Of a stretch of 64,000 bases of DNA, positions 8,224 to 14,897 are shown one piece after another. The DNA comes from Lachnospiraceae bacterium (lineage in GTDB: Bacteria > Bacillota > Clostridia > Lachnospirales > Lachnospiraceae). The notes below the pieces were generated by a model, which saw only the letters and a list, made by a program, of their open reading frames with translations, was not told the origin of the DNA and did not search any database. A program made the translations under genes and the position numbers. Position 1 is the stretch's first letter, and each line of letters begins with the position of its first letter. The stretch lies in contig CABJAB010000004.1 in assembly GCA_902363445.1 (NCBI GenBank), positions 310,001-374,000 of the forward strand, given 5' to 3'.

Positions 8224-10105
8224 ATTCTGTCCCGCCTCCTTTTCCGGGTTTCCAGGCCAGAAGCCTGGAAGAATTCAAGACGACAAAGATCGAGGAAGCG
8301 TTGTGGATCAGTGCAGCCGCCACTGGATTCAAAAGCCCCATGCCGGAAAGCGTGATTCCTGCAATGTTGACGATAAAAGCAAAAACAATAATATTTTCTA
8401 AAATAATCCGATAAGTACAGCGGCAGAGCGCCATTCCGTCCGGCAAAAGCTCCAGGCGGTCCGATATCAGCGCCATATCCGCAGCTTCTACCGCCACATC
8501 AATGCCTGCCGCCCCCATGGCCACACCCACGTCCGCCGCCGCAAGAGCCGGCGCGTCATTGATGCCGTCTCCGATCATCATCACCCGCTCTCCCTCTTTT
8601 TGAAGCCGCTTCAGAAATTCCAGTTTCTCCTGGGGCAAAAGCCCGGCATGGAACTCTTCGATTTCCGCTTTCCGGCAAATGGATTCTGCTGTTCTTTCAT
8701 TGTCTCCCGTGAGCATTACAATCCGGCTGCACCCGGTATTTTTCAATTTCCTGACTGTGTCCCGGCTGTTTTCCCGCAGCGCGTCTGACGCAGAGACGCC
8801 GCCGAGGACCCGGCCGTTTTCGGAGATTATCATCGCTGTCTGGCCGGCCGCTTCCCTCTCCTCCAGATAGGACATCGCCTCTTCGTCGAAGATTTCCGCT
8901 TCCAGAAGCCCTGCTCCATTGCACACCAGAAAAACCCGGTCTTTCCGGCACATTCTCACGCCTCTGCCAAACAATACTTCAAATTCTCCCTGTGGAAGTT
9001 CCTCCGGCAGCAGATTCTCCGTTCTCAGATAATCCATGACAGCCCTGCCGACCGGATGCTGGGAGCTTTGCTCCGCTGCCGCCAGGACATACGCCGCCTC
9101 TTCCCGGGATATTCCGTCAAATACCGTAAAATCCGTGACCTTTGGCTTTCCTTCTGTCAGAGTACCGGTCTTATCCATACAGATGACCGTGACTTTTGCC
9201 ATAGCCTCAACGGCGCTTCCCCCTTTGACGAGAATGCCCCGCTTTGCCGAATTCCCAACAGCCGCGATCACCGCTGTGGGGGTAGCCAGGACAAGCGCGC
9301 AGGGACAGGCGACGACAAGTACCGACATCACCCGCATAATATCTCCCGTAATGATCCACACCAAGACGCATATGAGTAATACAGCCGGCAGAAAAAACGC
9401 TGCAAAAGTATCTGCTGTCCTCTGAGCCCTTCCCTTGTTTTCCTGCGCGTCATGGACCGCAGAAACAATCTTTCCCAGTACGGTATCGCTCCCGATCTTT
9501 TCTGTCCTGATCTCTATGGCTCCATTTTCGCTCAAGGAGCCCACAAACACCTTGTCGCCTGCCGTCTTATCCACGGGGACTGATTCTCCGGTAATGGAGG
9601 CTTCATTGAGAGAAGCGCTGCCTGCTGTGATAAGCCCGTCGACTGGGATTCTTTCTCCCGGAATCACCCGTATCAGATCTCCCGGGCGCACTTCACGTAT
9701 GGAGACTTCCTTCCAGACGCCGCCTTCCTGTTTCCGGCAGGTATGAGGGACCAGGCTCAGAAGCTCCCGGACTGAGCTTCTTGTTTTCTCCATGGTGAGA
9801 TTCTCCAGAAATTCCCCGAAGATCATCATAAAAGCGACGATCGCACCGGAAAGATATTCTCCCACAAAGACACAGCCGATCAGTGCCAGAACCACCAGCA
9901 TACCTGCGGTCACCTTTTTAAGCGCAATAGCCGCATCTATGGCTGATACGGTCACATAACCTCCTGCCGCCGCCAGCGGAATCAGGGAAAAAGGAACCGG
10001 CAAGCGGGTTTTAAAGACATAGTCCACGAGCGCTGCCGCTACGATCAAAGCCAATACGGCCGCCGGAAACAGCCACACGCGTTTCCGCAGTTTTTTTTCG
10101 TCCAT
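8150..10105 (-). CDS. P1B-type heavy-metal ATPase lacking N-terminal metal-binding domain
   Basis: A 651-residue ion pump with the actuator ITGESVP, membrane metal site CPC (about residue 270), phosphorylation DKTGT, nucleotide-binding SSQHPVG and hinge GDGINDAP. CPC places it with Cu, Zn/Cd/Pb or related exporters; the last membrane region reads LIHNASSIFVVLNSSRLL, not the clear MSxSS copper or the Zn signature, so the metal is unassigned. It begins directly with membrane helices and has no CxxC or HMA domain. The preceding His-rich protein may supply metal instead. Its C-terminal ~25 residues overlap the peptidase gene. It likely exports metal across the cell membrane. Confidence 0.92.
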   Translation of the reverse strand: MDEKKLRKRVWLFPAAVLALIVAAALVDYVFKTRLPVPFSLIPLAAAGGYVTVSAIDAAIALKKVTAGMLVVLALIGCVFVGEYLSGAIVAFMMIFGEFLENLTMEKTRSSVRELLSLVPHTCRKQEGGVWKEVSIREVRPGDLIRVIPGERIPVDGLITAGSASLNEASITGESVPVDKTAGDKVFVGSLSENGAIEIRTEKIGSDTVLGKIVSAVHDAQENKGRAQRTADTFAAFFLPAVLLICVLVWIITGDIMRVMSVLVVACPCALVLATPTAVIAAVGNSAKRGILVKGGSAVEAMAKVTVICMDKTGTLTEGKPKVTDFTVFDGISREEAAYVLAAAEQSSQHPVGRAVMDYLRTENLLPEELPQGEFEVLFGRGVRMCRKDRVFLVCNGAGLLEAEIFDEEAMSYLEEREAAGQTAMIISENGRVLGGVSASDALRENSRDTVRKLKNTGCSRIVMLTGDNERTAESICRKAEIEEFHAGLLPQEKLEFLKRLQKEGERVMMIGDGINDAPALAAADVGVAMGAAGIDVAVEAADMALISDRLELLPDGMALCRCTYRIILENIIVFAFIVNIAGITLSGMGLLNPVAAALIHNASSIFVVLNSSRLLAWKPGKGGGTEYGWKKEGSSGDHRAFESPDRLRYH

Positions 10106-10132
10106 CCTTCACACCTTCCTCCGGATCTATCC

Positions 10133-10318
10133 TCACGGATCTTTTTTACCAAACAGCTTCCCCAGCATTCCCTTTGGCTTTCGTTCCTTCTCCTCACAGT
10201 CATGTCCGTCATGGGGGCCATGGCGGAATTCATGACCGTGGGTATGCCCGTGACCGACCCCATACAGCTCATCCATATCCTCTACGCCGTCTAAAATCCC
10301 ATGTTTACCTTCATGCAT
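10133..10318 (-). CDS. 61-aa histidine-rich small protein, first gene of metal operon
   Basis: Several in-frame ATGs exist, but the one at 10318 alone has a consensus AAGGAGG site (10327-10333), giving a 61-residue soluble protein. It contains nine His, mostly in GHGHTHGHEFRHGPHDGHD, followed by an acidic/basic tail ending KGMLGKLFGKKDP. It has no membrane segment. Such His tracts bind Ni, Co, Zn or Cu. It is the promoter-proximal gene, 27 bases before the P1B ATPase, so a metal chaperone or store for that pump or for CbiQ is likely. I do not recognise a named family. Confidence 0.72.
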   Translation of the reverse strand: MHEGKHGILDGVEDMDELYGVGHGHTHGHEFRHGPHDGHDCEEKERKPKGMLGKLFGKKDP

Positions 10319-10408
10319 ATCTGCTTCCTCCTTCATCCTCCCCATGGGGATACTCATTACATGTACATTTCCTTCTTCATTCATAGCATCTAATATCGCC
10401 GTTTTGTT

Positions 10409-10427
10409 TATCCCCCTATGGGGGATA
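10409..10427 (-). promoter_or_regulatory. C5/G5 inverted repeat, candidate CsoR/RcnR-type operator
   Basis: TATCCCCC-TAT-GGGGGATA has perfect 8-base arms and begins about six bases after the -10 element, covering the expected transcription start. G/C tracts flanked by A/T are typical of operators of the CsoR/RcnR/FrmR metal-sensor family. A second palindrome, TCCCCATGGGGA, lies at 10339-10350 close to the ribosome site. No sensor gene is in this window, so the regulator must be elsewhere. Confidence 0.65.
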
Positions 10428-10432
10428 TAAAA

Positions 10433-10461
10433 ATTGTAACATTCCTGCCCAGTGCTGTCAA
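10433..10461 (-). promoter_or_regulatory. Sigma-A promoter of the metal operon
   Basis: On the minus strand, TTGACA (10456-10461) is separated by exactly 17 bases from TACAAT (10433-10438). This is a near-consensus vegetative promoter, which fits control by a repressor bound just downstream at 10409-10427. Confidence 0.85.
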
Positions 10462-10499
10462 GTACGCCGGGCCGGCGCATCCACCGGAGGGTTTTTATT

Positions 10500-10766
10500 T
10501 TTTACCTTTGAATATCTTTTAACCAAACTTCTCTCCATAACTAGATGAGACAGGAGGAAATCCGATTCCGTTTCTGAGCGAACGGGAGACGGGAAATCAT
10601 AAAGATTTCCTGCCGACATGTGAGCGGTACTTCCGGAGCGGGGATAAAGTGGCCTCTGCATCGCCAGCGAACCAAAATCGTGACGGTCCGGAACTTCTGC
10701 CGGTGTCTATACTGGAGTTTAATCAGAACTTACTAAAAATGATTCCAAAAAGTATTTTGTATCATA
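10500..10766. repeat. Dispersed repeat, short copy
   Basis: About 265 bases that reappear at 61499-61560 plus 62024-62227 in the same orientation. From TCCGATTCCG to TATCATA I estimate near 88% identity by eye. This copy lacks a ~463-base internal module present in the other copy. It contains a hairpin GGAAATC-ATAAA-GATTTCC at 10592-10610. A short minus-strand frame with HMSAGNLYDF occurs in both copies but has no ribosome site or family match I recognise, so I treat it as non-coding. It lies between the metal-operon promoter and the tRNA terminator. Confidence 0.8.
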
Positions 10767-10787
10767 GGACGCACTTTCCTAAGAAAT

Positions 10788-10819
10788 AAAAAAAAGCAGA
10801 TAAGCATCTGCTTATCTGC
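10788..10819 (-). terminator. Intrinsic terminator of tRNA-Pro
   Basis: On the minus strand, GCAGATAAGC, loop AGAT, GCTTATCTGC, then eight T. The 10-base stem is perfect, and it lies 10 bases after the tRNA 3' end. Confidence 0.95.
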
Positions 10820-10828
10820 AATAATCAG

Positions 10829-10902
10829 TCGGAATGACAGGATTCGAACCTGCGACCTCTCGGTCCCTAACCGAACGCTCTACCAAACTGAGCCACATTC
10901 CG
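10829..10902 (-). tRNA. tRNA-Pro, anticodon AGG
   Basis: A 74-nt cloverleaf: acceptor CGGAATG/CATTCCG, D arm GCTC/GAGC, anticodon stem TTCGG/CCGAG with loop TTAGGGA, T arm GCAGG-TTCGAAT-CCTGT, discriminator A. U33 is followed by A34 G35 G36, so the anticodon is AGG and reads CCU (and CCC/CCA if A34 becomes inosine). G37 is usual for proline tRNAs. CCA is not encoded. An A34 proline tRNA is uncommon in bacteria, where UGG or GGG is expected. Confidence 0.93.
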
Positions 10903-10909
10903 ATATTCA

Positions 10910-10942
10910 GATTTGGTTCTGTGTATATCTCAGAACCAAATC
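10910..10942 (-). other. 12-bp hairpin in tRNA-Pro 5' leader
   Basis: GATTTGGTTCTG and CAGAACCAAATC form a perfect inverted repeat with a nine-base loop. On the minus strand it is not followed by a T-run. It starts at or next to the predicted transcription start of the tRNA and ends seven bases before its 5' end, so it would fold in the precursor leader removed by RNase P. Confidence 0.7.
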
Positions 10943-10949
10943 CTCGTAT

Positions 10950-10978
10950 ACTTTATCATATATTTTACATTCTGGCAA
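10950..10978 (-). promoter_or_regulatory. Promoter of tRNA-Pro
   Basis: TTGCCA (10973-10978), a 17-base spacer, and TAAAGT (10950-10955) on the minus strand. The predicted start falls at the leader hairpin. Confidence 0.65.
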
Positions 10979-11053
10979 GTGTTTTTTTCATTTTCCCTGC
11001 CAAATTTTGACTCAATTTTTCCAACAGCTTGTACACCGCCGCTCAGGAAGCAA

Positions 11054-11410
11054 TTAAGCAAGTTTTCCCTTTGCAACCTCTGCCAGCTTTGTGAAGCCCG
11101 CCGCATCATTAACAGCCATATCAGCCAAAATCTTCCGGTTCATCTCAACACCGGCTTCCTTCAGTCCATACATAAAACGGCTGTAAGACAGGCCGTTCAT
11201 CCTGGCAGCAGCATTGATACGCGCGATCCAGAGCTGTCTGAACTGCCTCTTTCTCTGCTTTCTGCCTGCATAAGAGCTTGTCAGAGCCCTCATAACGGAC
11301 TGTTTTGCTACCCGGTACTGCTTGGAACGTGCTCCTCTATAGCCTTTTGCCAGCTTCAGAACTCTATTGTGTCTCTTTTTAGCGCCTAAACCGCCTTTCA
11401 CTCTTGCCAT
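11054..11410 (-). CDS. rplT: 50S ribosomal protein L20
   Basis: A full-length 118-residue L20 ([16 protein letters not shown] start, typical [16 protein letters not shown]). It binds 23S rRNA early in assembly of the large subunit. It is last in infC-rpmI-rplT. In Bacillota, L20 also represses this operon by binding the leader, and a leader of that kind is seen upstream of infC. There is no obvious intrinsic terminator directly after it. Confidence 0.99.
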   Translation of the reverse strand: MARVKGGLGAKKRHNRVLKLAKGYRGARSKQYRVAKQSVMRALTSSYAGRKQRKRQFRQLWIARINAAARMNGLSYSRFMYGLKEAGVEMNRKILADMAVNDAAGFTKLAEVAKGKLA

Positions 11411-11441
11411 TTCGGTCTTCCTCCTTTATTCTCTCAATCAA

Positions 11442-11636
11442 TCAGTACGGTAAAATCTTCTTCATGACCTTTGCGTTCGCAGGAACTGTAACGGCCGCTT
11501 TTCTAAGATTTCTTTTTCTCTTCTGAGACTTTTTGGTCAAGATATGGCTCTTATACGCCTTCATTCTCTTTAATTTACCGGTACCGGTCTTTTTAAAACG
11601 CTTTGCTGCTGCTCTGCTGGTTTTTACTTTAGGCAT
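11442..11636 (-). CDS. rpmI: 50S ribosomal protein L35
   Basis: 64 residues, starting [20 protein letters not shown] and ending in the KKILPY typical of the family. It is very basic, as expected for an rRNA-binding protein. It lies 31 bases before rplT and follows infC, the conserved bacterial order. Confidence 0.99.
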   Translation of the reverse strand: MPKVKTSRAAAKRFKKTGTGKLKRMKAYKSHILTKKSQKRKRNLRKAAVTVPANAKVMKKILPY

Positions 11637-11684
11637 GATTCTTCCTCCTTAAACTTTGTCCCAGGCATAACGCCTGTTCTTCTT

Positions 11685-12191
11685 CTAACGCTTCTCCGAC
11701 AAAAACATCACAAGGCTTCTGCCCTCTACCTTAGACGGCTTATCTACCACTGCGATATCAGAAAGCTGCTCTGCAAAATCTTCCAGGATGTGTCTGGAGT
11801 TATTCATATGGCTCATTTCCCTGCCGCGGAACCGCAGGGTGACTTTTACCTTATTACCCTTCTCAATGAACTTCCTGGCGGCTGAAACTTTTGTATTCAA
11901 GTCATTTTCTTCAATATTAGGAGACAGACGCACTTCTTTGACTTCGACGACCTTCTGCTTTTTCTTGGCCTCTTTCTCTTTCCTGGCCAACTCATAGCGG
12001 TACTTGCCGTAATCAATGATCTTGCATACCGGCGGTTTCGCCATTGGAGCGATCTTCACCAGGTCAAGCTCCGCTTCCCGTGCCATCCGCTGCGCTTCCT
12101 TGGATGATACGATACCAAGCTGTTCACCGTTCTCGCCAACCAGACGGACTTCTTTGTCTCTAATCTGTTCATTCACCATTAACTCGCTAAT
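11685..12191 (-). CDS. infC: Translation initiation factor IF-3, AUU start
   Basis: 168 residues with both IF-3 domains: the N-domain NEQIRDKEVRLVGENGEQLG and the C-domain VTLRFRGREMSHM. IF-3 keeps the 30S subunit free and checks start codons. The ATG at 12179 would give a shortened protein without a site. The in-frame ATT at 12191 restores the family start ISELMVNEQI and lies nine bases after GGAGG (12201-12205). AUU starts are known for infC and allow autoregulation, since IF-3 discriminates against them. Confidence 0.95.
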   Translation of the reverse strand: MSELMVNEQIRDKEVRLVGENGEQLGIVSSKEAQRMAREAELDLVKIAPMAKPPVCKIIDYGKYRYELARKEKEAKKKQKVVEVKEVRLSPNIEENDLNTKVSAARKFIEKGNKVKVTLRFRGREMSHMNNSRHILEDFAEQLSDIAVVDKPSKVEGRSLVMFLSEKR

Positions 12192-12360
12192 AACTCTACA
12201 CCTCCATAGAATAAAAAAAAGTGGATAGAAGAACTATCCACTTAAAATATCACGTCACGTTTCCTCCCTGATTTCTCCAGAGGAATGAGAACTATAATAA
12301 CCCAAGTCACTCGATGGTGCTAAGGTGAGAGCGGATACTCTTCTTTTCATTAACACAGCT
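12192..12360 (-). promoter_or_regulatory. L20-type leader of the infC operon
   Basis: The transcribed leader contains a conserved-looking block CTCACCTTAGCACCATCGAG and GGGTTATTATAG and ends in the attenuator hairpin at 12213-12242. This matches the layout of the Bacillota L20 leader, where bound L20 favours termination. Assignment is from recalled sequence and context, not a covariance search. Confidence 0.75.
12213..12242 (-). terminator. Attenuator terminator before infC
   Basis: Minus strand: AGTGGATAG, five-base loop, CTATCCACT, then eight T. It sits just before the infC ribosome site, so it must be conditional for the operon to be expressed. Confidence 0.88.
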
Positions 12361-12365
12361 TTTAT

Positions 12366-12394
12366 ATAATACCATGTCTGCGTTCTCTTGTCAA
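12366..12394 (-). promoter_or_regulatory. Promoter of infC-rpmI-rplT
   Basis: TTGACA (12389-12394), 17 bases, TATTAT (12366-12371) on the minus strand. A strong vegetative promoter, as expected for ribosomal genes. Confidence 0.85.
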
Positions 12395-12438
12395 CTGATT
12401 TTTTTACATATATCCGGTTAATCCCTCTGCGGCAAAAA

Positions 12439-13200
12439 TCAGTTCTGGAATCTCGACAGGAAATCCATGGTCCTCTGATTTTTTGGACTGTTGATCACCT
12501 GTTCCGGCGCTCCCTGCTCCACGATCACACCGCCGTCCATAAAAATGATATGGTCGGCCACATCCCGCGCAAAGCTCATCTCATGGGTCACGATCACCAT
12601 GGTCATCTTCTCCGCCGCCAGGCTCCGAATAACCGAAAGAATCTCACCGGTAAGCTCCGGATCCAAAGCAGAGGTGGGCTCATCAAAGAAAAGCACCTTC
12701 GGATTCATGGCCAGCGCTCTCGCAATGGAGACCCGCTGCTGCTGTCCGCCCGACAGCTGAAACGGATAAGCTCCCGCCTTTTCTTCCAGTCCCATTTTTT
12801 TCAGAAGCTCCATCGCCGACTGCGCGGCCTCCTCCTTAGACTGCCCCAGCACATGCACCGGCGCGTCCATCACATTTTTAAGGACAGAATAATGGGGGAA
12901 CAAATGAAAGTTCTGGAATACCAGCCCATAATTTCTGCTGATCTCCCTGAGCTTTTTCTTAGGCGCGTACACGGCCCGGCCGTTCTGCCCGTCCCATACT
13001 GCTTTCTCTCCCAAGTATGTAATTTCTCCGGAATCCACCTTTTCCAGCATGACGGCACAGCGCAGAAGTGTGGATTTTCCCGAACCGGAAGGCCCGATGA
13101 TCCCCAGGACATTTCCTTCATCTACAGTGAGGGAAATATCCGTAAGCACTTCCAGATCATCAAACCGTTTTTTGATATGACTCATTTCCAACAGGCTCAT
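12439..13200 (-). CDS. Amino acid ABC transporter ATPase (GlnQ type)
   Basis: 253 residues with Walker A GPSGSGKST, signature LSGGQQQRVSIARALAM, Walker B VLFFDEPTSALDPE and H-loop VTHEM. The whole sequence is typical of the polar amino acid uptake (PAAT) group. It is last in a binding protein, permease, ATPase operon, 11 bases after the permease. It powers import across the cell membrane. It carries an insertion after the first 50 residues (YLGEKAVWDGQNGRAVYAPKK) seen in some members. Confidence 0.95.
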   Translation of the reverse strand: MSLLEMSHIKKRFDDLEVLTDISLTVDEGNVLGIIGPSGSGKSTLLRCAVMLEKVDSGEITYLGEKAVWDGQNGRAVYAPKKKLREISRNYGLVFQNFHLFPHYSVLKNVMDAPVHVLGQSKEEAAQSAMELLKKMGLEEKAGAYPFQLSGGQQQRVSIARALAMNPKVLFFDEPTSALDPELTGEILSVIRSLAAEKMTMVIVTHEMSFARDVADHIIFMDGGVIVEQGAPEQVINSPKNQRTMDFLSRFQN

Positions 13201-13211
13201 GACGTCCCCTC

Positions 13212-13865
13212 CTATCTGTAGTAATTGAGTTTTTTCTCGGCGAAGCCCATGATCCCCGCTATCAGCAGGTTAAAAATGTAATAGAAGACACCTGCGCCCA
13301 GATAAGGCATCATGGAGGTCCAGGATGTGGCGAGCGCTTTCGCCGCGGTGAACATCTCCACATAGCTGATCGCGAACGACAGCGAGGTATCCTTCACCAG
13401 TGTAATAGCCTCATTGGTCACCGGCGGCAGAATCCGCTTGATAACCTGCGGCAGGATGATCTTCAGGAATGTCTGCGTCCTGGAATACCCCAAAAGCTTT
13501 GCCGCCTCATACTGCCCCGCCGGCATGGATTCAATGCCGCTCCGGTAGATCTCCGCAAAATAAGCCGCATAGTTCAGCACGAAGGCAATGACGACCGCCG
13601 GAAAGCGGTAGGCAGAGGAAATCTGCATATTGAAAAGAAAATACGGTCCGAAATACACCACGACCAGCTGAAGCATCAGCGGCGTGCCCCGCATAATGGA
13701 TATATACAATTTTGACAGATTCCGGACAAAGAAGTTCTTGGACATCCGCCCGAAGGACAGCAAAAGTCCCAGAGGCAGAGAAAAAACCAGCGTCAGAAAG
13801 AAAATCTTTACGGTCGCGGCCATGCCTACTCCCAGTTGGGAAATCAGAAGACTAAAGCTTTTCAT
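13212..13865 (-). CDS. Amino acid ABC transporter permease
   Basis: 217 residues with about five membrane segments and the PAAT-family start SQLGVGMAATVKIFFLTLVF. The EAA coupling loop is EAAKLLGYSRTQTFLKIILPQ. It has a good GAGGAGG site. It forms the channel, probably as a homodimer, with the ATPase and lipoprotein of the same operon. Confidence 0.95.
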   Translation of the reverse strand: MKSFSLLISQLGVGMAATVKIFFLTLVFSLPLGLLLSFGRMSKNFFVRNLSKLYISIMRGTPLMLQLVVVYFGPYFLFNMQISSAYRFPAVVIAFVLNYAAYFAEIYRSGIESMPAGQYEAAKLLGYSRTQTFLKIILPQVIKRILPPVTNEAITLVKDTSLSFAISYVEMFTAAKALATSWTSMMPYLGAGVFYYIFNLLIAGIMGFAEKKLNYYR

Positions 13866-13906
13866 GGACTCCTCCTCAAAAACGCGCTCATACTATAAAC
13901 ATCCGA

Positions 13907-14800
13907 TCATTTTCCAATGGTGGTGATGTCAGAACCAAACCATTTCATGGAAATTTCAGACATGGTGCCGTCTTCCGCCATCTCCTTCAAAGTAGCCTGT
14001 ACCTTGTCCCGAAGCTCCTCGTTGCCTTTTTTAAATCCGATTCCATATTCCTCTGTGGAGATTTCCTGCTCCAGGATCGCAAAGTTGGATCCGCGGCTCT
14101 CAATCTGGTATCCGGCCACCACAACGTCCATGGCAATGGCGTCCACCGCGCCGGACTCAAGCTCCATAAACGCCGTATTGTATTCCGCGCAGGTGTCAAG
14201 GCTTCCGAAGGTAGCCGTCAGGTCCGGATTGTCCTTAAGGGCCGCCTCAGCAGAAGAATCCACCTGTACCGTCACAGCCTTTCCCTTTAAGTCATCCCAC
14301 GTGACGATGCCCGCCTCGGCATTTACTACAAAAACCTGGCTGTTGTTCAGATAAGGCTCTGACCAGGTATATTCATCCTCGCGTCCGTTCATAGTGAAAC
14401 CGTTCCAGATACAGTCGATCGTACCTGAATTAAGCTCCATATCCTTAAAATCCCAAGTGATGGGCTGATATTTGATCTCCAGTCCAAGTCTCTTTGCCAC
14501 TTCTGCGGCAAGCTCCAAATCGAAACCGGTAAATTCTCCGTCGTCACCGACAAATCCCATGGGCGGGAAATCCTGGTCAAACCCCACGGTAAACGTGCCG
14601 CCCTCTGAAGCATCCTTCGCAGCCGTCGTCTTTTCTTCCGCCTTGCTCTCACCGCTTTCCGCCGCCTTTGTCGTCTCATCTTTGGCGGCTTCTGTCGTCT
14701 TTTCCGCCGACGTGGTTTCCTTTGCATCTTTGCCGCCGCATCCGGTAAGTGAAGCAACGATCAAAGCCGTCGTCATTAACAATGCTATTAGTTTTTTCAT
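13907..14800 (-). CDS. Amino acid-binding lipoprotein (SBP family 3)
   Basis: 297 residues with a signal peptide and lipobox LTGC near residue 20, then a Thr/Glu/Ala-rich linker and the solute-binding fold (FTVGFDQDFPPMGFVGDDGE, DLELAAEVAKRLGLEI, CIWNGFTMNGRE). It captures a polar amino acid outside the membrane and delivers it to the permease. Substrate cannot be told from sequence; cystine, glutamine or a basic amino acid are usual for the family. First gene of its operon. Confidence 0.95.
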   Translation of the reverse strand: MKKLIALLMTTALIVASLTGCGGKDAKETTSAEKTTEAAKDETTKAAESGESKAEEKTTAAKDASEGGTFTVGFDQDFPPMGFVGDDGEFTGFDLELAAEVAKRLGLEIKYQPITWDFKDMELNSGTIDCIWNGFTMNGREDEYTWSEPYLNNSQVFVVNAEAGIVTWDDLKGKAVTVQVDSSAEAALKDNPDLTATFGSLDTCAEYNTAFMELESGAVDAIAMDVVVAGYQIESRGSNFAILEQEISTEEYGIGFKKGNEELRDKVQATLKEMAEDGTMSEISMKWFGSDITTIGK

Positions 14801-14834
14801 GATAAATCCTCCCTCGTTTATTGTTGACTACGTA

Positions 14835-14864
14835 ATAGTAGCACATTATCAGAGTAAAGCGCAA
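14835..14864 (-). promoter_or_regulatory. Promoter of the amino acid ABC operon
   Basis: Minus strand TTGCGC (14859-14864), an 18-base spacer and TACTAT (14835-14840), about 35 bases before the lipoprotein start. Moderate match to consensus. Confidence 0.55.
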
Positions 14865-14897
14865 GTACTTTTCCTCTTTTTGCAGAACGAATTGCTT

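Noticed and set aside
10319..10480. N-terminal extension of the His-rich protein to 10480
   Set aside because: It would pass through the promoter -10, the operator and the leader; the consensus ribosome site points to 10318.
12395..12438. Inverted repeat CTGATTTTT/AAAAATCAG after the amino acid transporter ATPase gene
   Set aside because: Mostly A/T with a long loop; too weak to call a terminator.
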